Below are positions 44,620 to 54,259 of a stretch of 64,000 nucleotides of DNA, in pieces (positions within the stretch are counted from its first letter, which is position 1; every line of letters starts with the position of its first letter). The position numbers were made by a program, and so were the translations under genes. The notes under the pieces were generated by a model. The model was given only the letters and a program-made list of their open reading frames with translations. It searched no databases and was not told the DNA's origin. The stretch lies in assembly GCF_014898055.3 (NCBI RefSeq), contig NW_023601322.1:73560740-73624739 (forward strand). Reading direction: 5' to 3'. Source of the stretch: Talpa occidentalis. Lineage: Eukaryota; Chordata; Mammalia; Eulipotyphla; Talpidae.

Positions 44620-47175
44620 AATTGAAGTATCTGGGAAGGAATCTAGCATTATCTGGGACCCACCAGGACAGGGCTGTGCGAGGTGATTTGTGCTCACTAG
44701 CACATGTGCTCTTCTCTGCTGGCCTCAAGGGAAGATTGTTTTCCCATTATCCAGACACAGAACTTGAGAGTGTTGGACTCCAGCCTGGGTGATCTTTCCC
44801 TTGTATGGTGTTTAGAAGTGAGCCCACAATTCACATCACCTCCACTCTGAACCAACATGGTCACAGGGACAGTGTCTGGGGGAGTTGCGGGAAATCCAGT
44901 TGCCCCCAGACCTTCCAAATATCATAACTTGAGAGACTACAGGGAAAATGCAGTGCTTATCAAAATAGGCTATTTCTTTATTATCTCTAATGCATTGAAC
45001 AGAATTATCTTTATTCCCTGTCTCCAAATCAGACCTGCCAGCTTGGCTATTTCTCAAGTTCTTTGTGAACTTTCCCAGTCATCAGCTGGCCCCAGGAGAG
45101 TATCTCCACCACTCTAACATGACTTTCATCAGGTTTCCTGATGCGGGCCCTGCACTGCCCACAGGTCTCCCGGGTAACAGCAAGTGTGGCAGCCCTCTGC
45201 ACTGACTTTTTGAACTGCTAGAAAGTTCAGGAGGCCCCACATGCTAGGAGCTGCTATGTGTTCCCTGAAATCATGGGTACAGGTGCTCCCTCTGATGCCC
45301 TCAAACAGATTGGCCTTTCCCCATGGGGGTGGGGGCGTTGGAGTTCACCCTGGTTTTGCCCTAGGACAGGCATGGCCCTGCTTCTCCACCACTGCCCCAG
45401 ATCAAGCGGTGACATCTGGTGATGAGCTGGTTAAGTGCACCTCAACTTTAGCTTGAAGGACTCTCCTCCCAGCCTCTGGATGCCCAGCTTTTGTGTCCAT
45501 ATTGAGTGTTCTGTTGTGGAAAGGTTTATACTCACTCGTATCTGCTACCTGCTGCCCCGTGCAGGGCCCCATGGCATGGGGCATGAGTCATTTGGGTGAA
45601 CTCGCTCTTAGAAAATGGTCTGTATCTCTCATCGCCTTTATCATCGCTGAAGGTCCGCTATGGCATCTTCACCACCACCCCATCACTACTCCGTCACCAC
45701 AGCCACCTTCACCTCCACCACTGCCACTGCCCCACCCCCATGTCCAGTGCAGTCTCCCGGTTTGGTCTCCCTCTCCCCACTGTCACCCACGCTGCAGCCC
45801 TCCATCACACAGCAGCCTGGGTGCTGCAGTCTGCACAGAGCCTCTTTCCTGGGCTCAGCAGAAGCCAGCAGCGCCCAAGACTCGGTTCTGGGGCGGACGG
45901 TGGCGCCTTTGTCCTGCAGGGGGCGCATTATGCGGAATGGCTACCTCAGGGTGGCCTGGCTGCAGGTAGCTCCGCCCCCCACTCCCTGAAACTGTGCCTG
46001 ATCTCACTTCTAAAATGCAAAGAGGACAGCTGGAGTTGCTGCCTGAATGGGCTTAGGACTGAAGTTTCTGTTGATGTAAAGAAATGTGGGAAATGCCAGG
46101 AGCCTGGGTGGGGGCACATCCGTCAAGGTGAGCTTGGCTGAGCACTCAAGCAGAGATGGGGCGCCGGCTCTTGGTGCATCACCTGTTAATTTGCGCAGTC
46201 CGAGAGCAAAGCTAATGGGCCAGCCGCCCCCCACCCCCATGCCCACCTCCAGGTTATTACAGAAATACCAGGGGACATTTTCTTTCTTCTCCCGTTGTCC
46301 TCAGACACCAACTGCAAAGGAAACTGAAACTGGATCCAGGCTGTGTGCCCTCCCCTGTGCTTGCTCATTAAGCTCAGGACCCCAGAGTCCTGGACTTCTG
46401 GACCCCCGAACCTCATCCATTCAGTCACCTTCGTCCCCAGGAGCTTGGGTGCTGTTTCTAAGCTGTAACAACCTACAGCACTAAAAGGAAAAATAAATTT
46501 GGCAAGAGTTTCTTTGAAAGTGACCTAAATGAGCTAATTAAACACATGGTTTTCATATTAAACACAAGTTTTGTAATGCAGGGGTGAAATTGTTAAATCT
46601 CACAAATTTCCACACTTGATAATTGTCTATCAAAAAAATAACTTTTTTTTTTTTTAAAAATAATTCTCTTTCTTTATCTGCACTTACTCCATGGTAGATG
46701 TCATCTATTCCCTGCCTTGAGAATCTTCCAGATCTCCATCTCCAGCCACACCTTTCTCCTACGCTCTAGGCTCACATAACCAAGTGCCCCTTGATTTTTC
46801 TGCGTGGATATTTATTTAATCTTAATGCAGATGGAACAATCTCTTGATTTCCTCTCCAAGCCTGATCCTCCTCCATCTTCCCCATCTCAGTGACTGAAGC
46901 AGCTTTCGCTGGCTTTCCAGCAGAACCCCACAGGCCGCTATAGAACCTCCCTTGACTACTTAGCTTTCATTAGGAATTAAGGATTTTAAAGGATGAAAAA
47001 TAAGTGAATGGAGATAGAAAGTAGTCAGGAGGCAGCTATGAGTTTGTTATGGAGTCATGGGCATGAATAGAGGCTGATACATCATGGCACCACGTTTTTG
47101 AGAAAATAAAGCTTTATTGAAAATCAGTTGGCAAGGAGATTGGAAATAAATTCAAATCTGGCCCATTGACCCTTC
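44620..47175. other. Unique non-coding sequence
   Basis: The largest frames (45493-45969 and 45596-46141, both plus) cross a CAC/CAT-rich triplet patch at 45663-45730 and have no domain. The AT-rich block at 46495-46640 is listed separately. A T12 run lies near 46644-46655. No exon supported. Confidence 0.45.
46495..46640. promoter_or_regulatory. Possible conserved AT-rich block
   Basis: Unique AT-rich text includes 'gagctaattaaacacatgg' with a TAATTA homeodomain core, 'catattaaacac', 'ttgttaaatctc' and 'cttgataattgtc'. No repeat hallmarks. It sits abruptly after GC-rich sequence. Function is inferred. Confidence 0.22.
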
Positions 47176-47179
47176 TCTC

Positions 47180-47872
47180 TCACTCGCATCATCGCCTGTA
47201 TCTGCAAATCCTGCCTAAAATAGCACTTTTGTGCCTTCACTCCTCCTGCAGCCCCCCTTGTCCTGGCCACCAGCACCTGCCTGCTGCTTACACAGCATGG
47301 TGCCTCCCGCACTGGTCTCCCTGCTTCTCCTCCTGCCACCATTTCAGCCCCTTGGCACCCGGCTGCCAGGAAGCACTTTTCAAGCAGAAATTATATCCTA
47401 TCACTGGCCTGCTCCAAATCCTCCAGTGGCTTGCCATCACACTAAGGATGCAGCCCAAGCTCCCCACTTGCCGGTCTGTCCCTACGCACTGCCTGGCCTC
47501 TCCTGGAGCCCCTCTCCTCTGTCTTCTGTATCCCTTCCACCCTTCTTGCTCTTCCTTGAAAGCACCAAGTTCCTTCCCACCTCAGGGTCTTGTCTGTCCT
47601 CAGATCCTCTCTGACTTATTCTCTCACATCATGCAAGTCCCTGCTACAAGGCCACCTCCTCCAAGAGGCTTTCCCTGACCACCTCACCTGAATAGCCCCA
47701 CACTCTTTCGCTCTGTTCCCCTTTCCCTGTCTTGTCTTCATGCCTGTCCATCTCCTGCATTCAATTTAAGGTCCATAAAGACAGGGCTTGTGTGTGTTCT
47801 GGTTGCACATAGAATAGGGCCTGGCACATGGTGGGGTTCAGTAGCTGTTTGAATGAATGAATGGGCGAGTGA
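47180..47872 (+). mobile_element. L2 LINE 3' remnant, well preserved
   Basis: Nearly all L2 3' landmarks occur in order: 'tggtctccctgcttctcctcc', 'atatcctatcactggcctgctcc', 'ccagtggcttgccatcacac', 'caagaggctttccctgacc', 'aatttaaggtccataaagac', 'agggcctggcacatggtgg', then 'tgtttgaatgaatgaatggg'. The 170- and 127-codon frames on the plus strand are incidental to this fossil. Confidence 0.95.
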
Positions 47873-49115
47873 GGATAATGCCCACCAGCCTGCTGCCCCC
47901 TTCCACTCAGCTTTGTGTCCTGTGAGTTAATGGTCATTTGGCGTGACCAGAAAGGCCCCCTTGTGTTCTCCCAAGAGCAGCATTTAGGGGTCACTTCTGA
48001 TGAGAGGGCACAAGGTGTCAGAAAAGACCGCACTTGTGGGGCCAGCTTCCCCACGTCCCCCTCAGTCAGGGCCAAGGCCATCTCCTAGAAAGCACACCGA
48101 GAGGGCAGATGGAAAGCTCAGTGAGCAGGGATTCTAGTCGTCCTCCATGCAGAGCTGCCTGGCCTGGGGTCATGCCAGAGGAGACAGGTGGGGCACCCAA
48201 CAGCACCTATAGAACCGGTATAATCCAGTGCAAAATGAAAATGTGAGACCCCATCCAGGAGCCGGGAAGTCGGTTTCACCTCCCATGGGCCCATTGCCCT
48301 GACCCACTACAGACAGACACCCCCAAGGGCTGGCCACCCCCGACTGGAAGGGAGCTGGGGCAGCACTCACAAACAGGTGGGCAGCCTGGGACAGGGGCAG
48401 TCGCCACAGTGCCACACCCTGAGGTGCCCAGTGGTCTGGTTCCAAACATTACCCTGACCACACTCCACCCAGGCCAGGGCTGGAGGGCAACAGAATGTAG
48501 ACCCCCCACCCCCAATGTGACCCCAAGGTGGATGGTAGAGCAGGGGGCAGTAGGGGGAGGCTACCCAGAGCACCAGGGGTTGGAGGGGAGTGAGCAGCAG
48601 AGCCATCTGGGGAGGTGAGAAAGCAGTGAGTCAAAGCTAAGCCCCACAGCACATCCTCCATGTCCCATCAGAATTTCCTTACAGAATGCAAATTCAAAGA
48701 TAATTATTCAGAATTTCAAGACAACAACCCCAAGCATGGACCTCTCCTAGTACAGGGGCCCTGAATCCCTGCTCAGCCACACCCCCAGGAAGCCAGCCCC
48801 AGCGGTAGTCCCAGAAGGGAGTCCCACACTTGCTCACTCAGTGACACATTCAGGTATTAGAAACACCCCTGCCCTCCACCCACCCGCCCCCCCCCCCGCC
48901 CCGTAACTCCCAGTCACTGCCAGAGCTGTTTTCCTGCTTCTCGGACAGCCCCCTCCTTTCAGATCATCCCATTCTACCAGGAACTTGCTGAGTACCCCGC
49001 ATCCTCCCAGAACCTGGTGTGAACCAGAGCACCACCACCCTTGCCCCCAACTCCATAGGCAGAAGCCCTGGTAAGATTTGGAAGTAATATGATGCATTTC
49101 TTAACCTTCCACTTG
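47873..49115. other. Unique non-coding sequence
   Basis: Overlapping short frames on both strands, none recognised. A C-rich run lies at 48881-48903. No repeat family or exon is supported. Confidence 0.45.
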
Positions 49116-49120
49116 TGATT

Positions 49121-49394
49121 TTTTTTTTAAAGATTTATTTATTTATACACACAAGAACTGGGGTGTGGGCCAGAGGTGCGGGGGGTTGGGGTGAGAGGAT
49201 TCACCAGAGACAGAGTGGGGAGCAGAACAGACAGCTCCACTGAAACACACTGCTGAGGGGAGCAGCGGGAAAGACAGGAGAGGTCTGCTGCGCCATGTGG
49301 GTAGCTCCCTGGCCAGAGATCAAACTCGTGCTGCAGTGGCTGGGATAGCTTCATAGTGCTGAGACTTAATCCCTTGTGCCACCAAGGAGGCCCC
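49121..49394 (-). mobile_element. tRNA-derived SINE, antisense
   Basis: The left T-tail and 'gatttatttatttatacaca' lead to 'gaggattcaccagagacaga', 'cacactgctgaggggagcag' and the head 'accaaggaggcccc'. The internal portion has 'ccctggccagagatcaaactcg', a mutated B box. The flanking duplication is unclear ('ccacttgtgatt' against 'ccacttttcatc'). Confidence 0.95.
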
Positions 49395-49444
49395 ACTTTT
49401 CATCATTTAATCTCAAGTCTTGTCTTGTAAAAAAGATAAAACCA

Positions 49445-49945
49445 GAATGTGATTTTTTTTTAATTGAGTATAATTTGCATGCAATGAAATGCACGGGTCT
49501 TTGTCAGTGATTTTTAACCGACATATACACCATCACTCAAGTCTAGACATAAAACATTTCCGTCACCCTAGAAAGTGATCTCCAGTCCCCTCCCATACGC
49601 AGAGGCAGGCACTGTTTCGATTCTTATCACCACAGATTAGTTTTTGCTATTCTTGAACTTCATGTAAGTGGAACGATAGAGTAATGAATCTTTTGTATCT
49701 GGCTTCTTTCACGCAACATCACATTTTTCACTCAACATAACATAATCTCCATGTTGTTGATAAATCAGTTTATTCCCTTCTATTGATGTGTAGATATCAT
49801 TGTGCAACTACATCACAGTTTGCTGAGTCATTCCTGTTGGTGCACATTAGATTCATTTTCATTTGGGGACAAGTAGGAATAAAGTTCTTTAGGAATATTT
49901 TGTATGCATCCTTTGGTGGACATAAGCTTTCATCTCTCGTATAAA
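49445..49945 (-). mobile_element. Ancient L1 3' end, antisense part of an inverted fossil
   Basis: The reverse complement of an old L1 3' end shows in 'attgagtataatttgcatgc', 'catcactcaagtctagac', 'ggcttctttcacgcaacatc', 'ttgatgtgtagatatcattg' and 'gtggacataagctttcatctc'. The order matches L1M/L1MB-type 3' sequence read antisense. The next block (49946-50134) carries upstream L1 sequence in the opposite orientation. Confidence 0.8.
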
Positions 49946-50134
49946 TATTTATGGATGGCAAATAAATACATAACACAGTGCTTAAGATCGTTAGTAATTA
50001 GAAAATACAAATTAAAGCCACCACTTAATCTACCTTACACCTATTTGGATGGCTAAAATTTACTGACCATACATAGTTAAGTGTTGGCAGGGAAGGGAGG
50101 AATGTGAATATTCATATATTGCGAGGGGGGATGT
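49946..50134 (+). mobile_element. Inverted 5' part of the same L1 fossil
   Basis: Sense L1 ORF2 text: 'aaatacataacacagtg', 'gaaaatacaaattaaagcc', 'ttggatggctaaaatttac' and 'gttaagtgttggcaggg'. In L1 this region lies just upstream of the region at the end of the antisense neighbour, so the junction near 49945 joins two pieces of one element head-to-head. No frame is left. Confidence 0.65.
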
Positions 50135-50314
50135 TTTCTGTTTTCATTATTTTCCTTCTTTCTATTTCTTTTTGGTATTTTCTTCTTTTTTTTTTTTTTT
50201 CTGTCCTTACATCATTGTTCGTTTTTGTACAATATGTGATTTCTCCTCTCAGGTGTAGTCCCCATAATTCTCCTACCACCACATCACCTGTGACCATCAC
50301 CATAGTCCCTTATG
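50135..50314. other. T-rich unassigned sequence
   Basis: T-rich text with a T15 run near 50187-50201. It may be antisense L1 remnant. Not resolved. Confidence 0.3.
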
Positions 50315-50330
50315 CTCTTCTGAATAATTT

Positions 50331-50602
50331 TCTAAAAAAAGATTTATTTATTTATGCATACAAGAACTGGGGTATAGGCCAGAGTTGTGGGGTAGGGGTG
50401 TGGTGAGAGGACTCACCAGAGACAGAGTGGGGAGCAGCACAGGTGCATCCACTAAAATACACTGCTGAGGGAGCCGTGGATGAGACAAGAGAGGTCTGCT
50501 GCACCATGTGGGTAGCTCCCTGGCCGGGGATCAAACTCATGCTGCAGTGACTGCAGACAGCTTTATAGTGCTGTGCTTAACCCCTTGTGCCACCAGGGAG
50601 GC
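50331..50602 (-). mobile_element. tRNA-derived SINE, antisense, exact duplication
   Basis: The left end 'tctaaaaaaagatttattta' is followed by 'gaggactcaccagagacaga', 'acactgctgagggagccg' and the head 'accagggaggc'. The exact 16-base duplication 'ctcttctgaataattt' lies at 50315-50330 and 50603-50618, giving a reliable boundary. Confidence 0.97.
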
Positions 50603-50618
50603 CTCTTCTGAATAATTT

Positions 50619-50869
50619 GATAATGGTTTCCCTTTGTGGGATTCACTAACCTTCTTGGATATTGGGTCGGTGTCTTCCATCAGTTTTATGAATTTTTAGC
50701 TAGTCTTTGAATGCACTGGTCCCGTTCTCTGCTGTGTCTTGACAGTTCTTATTACGGTATATTTAAGAAATGCTTTATTTCAGATATTAAATGTTTTGCT
50801 TCTGTTAAAGCCCAGTCTGCATTTGGGTCACTTAGACCTATATTCCTTTGTCACTATCCCATGACTTTC
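50619..50869 (-). mobile_element. Probable ancient L1 fragment, antisense
   Basis: 'cactaaccttcttggatattg' and 'ggtcggtgtcttccatcag' resemble antisense text from the 5'/ORF1 side of old L1 elements. The right part is not clearly assigned. It forms the target into which the young L1 inserted. Confidence 0.4.
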
Positions 50870-50887
50870 AAAAGGATATGCATTTTA

Positions 50888-51647
50888 TGCAAATGGCCAA
50901 CAGGCATATGAAAAAATGTTCAACATCACTTGTCATCAGGGAAATGCAAATCAAAACTACCATGAGATACCATCTTACACCAGTGAGAATGGCACATATT
51001 AAAAAAACTAGCAACAACAAATGTTGGCGAGGGTGTGGAGAAAAAGGAACTCTTCTGCACTGTTGGTGGGAGTGCAAACTGGTCCAACCACTGTGGAAAG
51101 CTGTGTGGAGATTTCTGGACCTACTAAACATAGAGCTTCCATATGATCCAGCAATTCCACTCCTAGGTATTTACCCAAAGGACACAGAAACATCAATTCC
51201 AAAGAGCACCTGCACCCCTATGTTTATAGCAGCACTGTTTACAATAGCTAAGCTTTGGAAACAACCCAAATGCCCAAAAATAGATGACTGGATCAAGAAG
51301 ATGTGGTACATATATACCATGGAATATTACTCAGCATTCAAAAAAGATAAACACATGCAATTTGCAGCAACATGGATGGCGCTGGAAGGGATCATGCTCA
51401 GCGAAATAAGCCAAAAAGAAAAAGAAAAATACCGGATGGTCTCACTCATAGCAGGAATCTAGAAAACTTAAATAAGGGACCAGGAAAATGAATAACTATA
51501 AGAAAGTGAAAATCAAAATCAACAAAAAACTATGAACCAGAGACACTTTTAGGGGGGCAGGGGCGGGAGGGGAGGGATTGGGGTCAGAATGGGGGCGCTG
51601 CAATTGTATGGGGAATATAACAATAAAATTTATTATCTAATAAAAAA
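50888..51647 (+). mobile_element. Young 5'-truncated L1 with open ORF2 C-terminus
   Basis: The insert is 760 bases: the last part of ORF2, a short 3' UTR with a G-rich polypurine tract (51552-51583), 'aataaaatttattatc' and a poly(A) tail. The 18-base duplication 'aaaaggatatgcatttta' flanks it exactly at 50870-50887 and 51648-51665, proving target-primed insertion. The ORF2 end is intact to its natural stop, so it is far younger than the surrounding L1 fossils. It cannot move autonomously because most of ORF2 and all of ORF1 are missing. Confidence 0.97.
50890..51462 (+). pseudogene. L1 ORF2 protein, C-terminal fragment
   Basis: The unbroken plus-strand frame reads the C-terminal roughly 190 residues of the L1 ORF2 protein (endonuclease and reverse transcriptase of the LINE) to its normal stop at 51460-51462. 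Visible family marks are '[15 protein letters not shown]', the Cys/His segment [18 protein letters not shown] (C-x3-C-x7-H-x4-C), '[14 protein letters not shown]', '[14 protein letters not shown]' and '[15 protein letters not shown]'. The endonuclease and reverse-transcriptase domains are absent through 5' truncation. The start codon at 50848 given by simple frame reading lies in flanking DNA and is meaningless. Not a functional gene. Confidence 0.93.
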
Positions 51648-51689
51648 AAAAGGATATGCATTTTAGTTTACTCAGTGTTTTATTGTTGT

Positions 51690-52720
51690 TATAATGGGAA
51701 AATTAATATTTTGCAAAATTTTACATCCTAGCTATAAATGGGATTGTGCCTATGAAATTTTAGATACCCTATTTCTCCCCAATATTTTCCATATTACTGG
51801 AAAATTTGCAAGAATAGTATGAAGAGCTGTCATATATCCTTTACTCAAAGTTTTTCCAGTGGCCCCAATAACATCCTTTTTAGATGAAGAATCCAAATCG
51901 GATCCCCATTATGCTAAGTTTTCACCTCTCCTCAGCCTGCTTCAATTCATATCAGTTCTTCAGTCTGTCCTTACCTGCATATCCTTGAGATTTTTAAAGA
52001 TTATTGATAGTGGTTTTAATAACATCCTTCTCTTGGGTTTGTCTGATGTTTCTTCATGGCTACATGGAAGTTACAAATTTTTGGCAGAATGTAACTGAAG
52101 CTTCGCTGAGTTCTTCTCTCTGCGTCCCATCAAGTAGGAATGGTGTCAGCTTGCTCCACCACTTGTAATACTCAGTTTGATCATGGTGACATCTGCCAGC
52201 TTTTTCTGCTGCAAAGCTGCTCTGTTTTCCTTTAAAATTAATAAATGTTTTCTAATGAGAGACTTTGAAACTATATAAATATCCTGTCATTCCTTTTCAC
52301 GGCTACTCCTAGCTTTAGCATTTGTTGAATTTTTTTGCTTGAATTAATTAGTACTATGATTATTGCCAAATGAAAATTTTCTAATTCCATCCCTTCTTCT
52401 ACATACATTAGTTAAAATCCTACTGTAAGGAAAAGCTTTCTCTCTCCTGCATGTATCTGCTCACTTTTTAAAAACAGTGTGGATTCATGGACTTCTGTTT
52501 ATTCACTAGGATATTATCTGTTACTAACACTGCTTATTTTCATGCTCATATCATCCCAGATTCAGCCAGCAGGAGCTGCTTTTTCAAACTGGCTTCCATG
52601 TTCTCGTGATGCACCCCAGGGTTCTTGAAGTGTTTCCTAGTATTCTGTAATATTTCTGTTCTTTCCCTGAAATAAGCCATTTTTTTTAAAAAACCCTTGG
52701 TCCTTTTTAGTGGTGACTTT
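51690..52720 (-). mobile_element. Ancient L1M 3' UTR, antisense (first part)
   Basis: Antisense L1M 3' UTR landmarks include 'ttccagtggccccaataaca', 'gaagaatccaaatcggatcc', 'gggtttgtctgatgtttcttc', 'gtgtggattcatggacttc' and 'aggagctgctttttcaaac'. It continues after the SINE at 52721. This region bounds the young L1 on the right. Non-coding. Confidence 0.75.
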
Positions 52721-52996
52721 TTTTTTTTAAAGATTTATTTATGCATACAAGATCTTGGGTATAGGCCAGATATGCGGGGGGTGGGGAGGGTGAGAGGATT
52801 CACCAGAGAGAGAGTGGGGAGCAGAACAGGCAGACCAACCAAAATACACTGCTGAGGGGAGCAGCGGGTGAGTCAAAAGAGGTCTGCTGCGCCATGTGGG
52901 TTGCTCCCTGGCTGGCTGGGGATCAAACTCGGGCTGCAGAGGCTGCAGATTGCTTCATAGTGCAGTACTTAACCCCCTGTGGCACCAGGGAGGTCC
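52721..52996 (-). mobile_element. tRNA-derived SINE, antisense, inside L1M
   Basis: T-run, 'aaagatttatttatgcatac', 'gaggattcaccagagagaga' and 'tacactgctgaggggagcag', then a head ending 'accagggaggtcc'. Imperfect duplication: 'cctttttagtggtgacttt' (52702-52720) and 'ccctttagaggtgacttt' (52995-53012). It splits the L1M fossil, so it is younger than it. Confidence 0.95.
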
Positions 52997-53440
52997 CTTT
53001 AGAGGTGACTTTCATTTGGAAACCAAGATGTGAGAGTTAAATGTGCTCTGTGCTACTGGGGTTTTGACCTTCTCAGAGAAGAGACGTCAGAAATATAGGT
53101 ATCTCCCTCTCTCTGTCCCTCTCTCTCCCTCCCTCCACCCCCACACGCATGCACGCGCGCGCACACACTTAAGCCATGAGTTCATTTCAGTTGTTCTAAT
53201 GCCAGTCCAACCACAGAGTTCATTGTTGCATCCCCTCTTTTCATCCAAAGGACTCTTCTTCTATGGAAATCCTAGTTCCCGTTAACCTCAATGTCTTTAT
53301 CGCTAGCTCATCCTGTATGTAAAATATAGCCACCTTCCTGCGTGAGTCCCAACCCCACCTTGCCCCCACCCAGCTCAGTCACCTACCAGAGCCAACTGGA
53401 TCGTGTCTCTTTGGTCCCTTCCCTGTGATGGACCCCCCTT
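52997..53440 (-). mobile_element. Ancient L1M 3' UTR, antisense (second part)
   Basis: It continues the same fossil: 'ttggaaaccaagatgtgag', 'gtgctctgtgctactggggt', then a simple-repeat patch where L1M elements carry a variable TA/CA stretch, then 'agccatgagttcatttcag' and 'ccacagagttcattgttgc'. The right border is approximate. Confidence 0.65.
53104..53168 (+). repeat. Pyrimidine tract plus alternating CA/CG tract
   Basis: A CTCTC/CCTCC tract is followed by 'cacacgcatgcacgcgcgcg' and CACACA. The second half strictly alternates purine and pyrimidine, with four CG steps in a row, favourable for left-handed DNA. Confidence 0.85.
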
Positions 53441-54255
53441 GCAGTCACCACCGAGCTCTGCTGCTTTCCTCCTCGCTATGATTTTTTTTTTTTTAAGAAA
53501 TAAAACATTGTAATTTTCTCTCCTTGAAACAGAAAAGCAAAAGTCATCCTGACATGTTTAGAGTTGAGATAACAAGTGTGCTTATTGTCACAAATCAAAG
53601 ATAATTTCATTTTAGTTGATGGAAGGATATTTCAGCTTTTAATATTGTCTAATAAATAAGATTGAAACGATACTTACTACAGAATGACTTCTGCCCAGGC
53701 TTTGGGTGAAATATGTCATTGTCATCTACTTCCTGATGATAATGCTGCCTCAGGAGTGCAGGACCAGCCCAAACCAGGCTTGTTCTGATGAGTGTGAACT
53801 AGAGATCAGAAGATGTTGTGGGTGGAGGCCCACTGGGTGGAGGGTCTGCCTAAAGCAAAACTTTGCTCACTCACAGCGACCTCAAGCTCAACTCCGTCTT
53901 TTTTCTTTCTTTGATCAGAAGTGGTCGAGAAAGAAACCAGTCACTGACTGCATTTTTCTCTGCCCAAATCTAGATGTGATTCTAGATTCCTGATTTGCAC
54001 TTCAAGATGACAGATAGAGACATAAGTTATCGGGGACGACTGTGTCCATTAACACACTTTTCCCTATTAAGTCCCTGGTGATAGAAAAGTTTAAATTGGC
54101 TTAAACATGCAGGGAGACTCAGGAAAATCAAAAAGCCGCCTGGCAGTGACCCCCACCTGCTCTGAGGACCCGCTGCAGTAGGAACTCTACCCACCCGCTC
54201 TCCTTCGGGTGAGTGGTGGGTGCTGAAATAACATGCCTGTGTTTTTATATCAAAT
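53441..54255. other. Unique non-coding sequence
   Basis: The stretch includes a T13-like run near 53481-53493. A 95-codon frame at 53706-53993 (+) begins with a hydrophobic segment and a Cys-rich portion but matches no family I know and lacks supporting signals. No exon is supported. Confidence 0.4.
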
Positions 54256-54259
54256 GTTT

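Noticed and set aside
44374..44703. 109-codon antisense frame
   Set aside because: Largely SINE-derived (44320-44605).
47166..47678. 170-codon plus-strand frame
   Set aside because: It coincides with a well-preserved L2 3' remnant, which is non-coding here.
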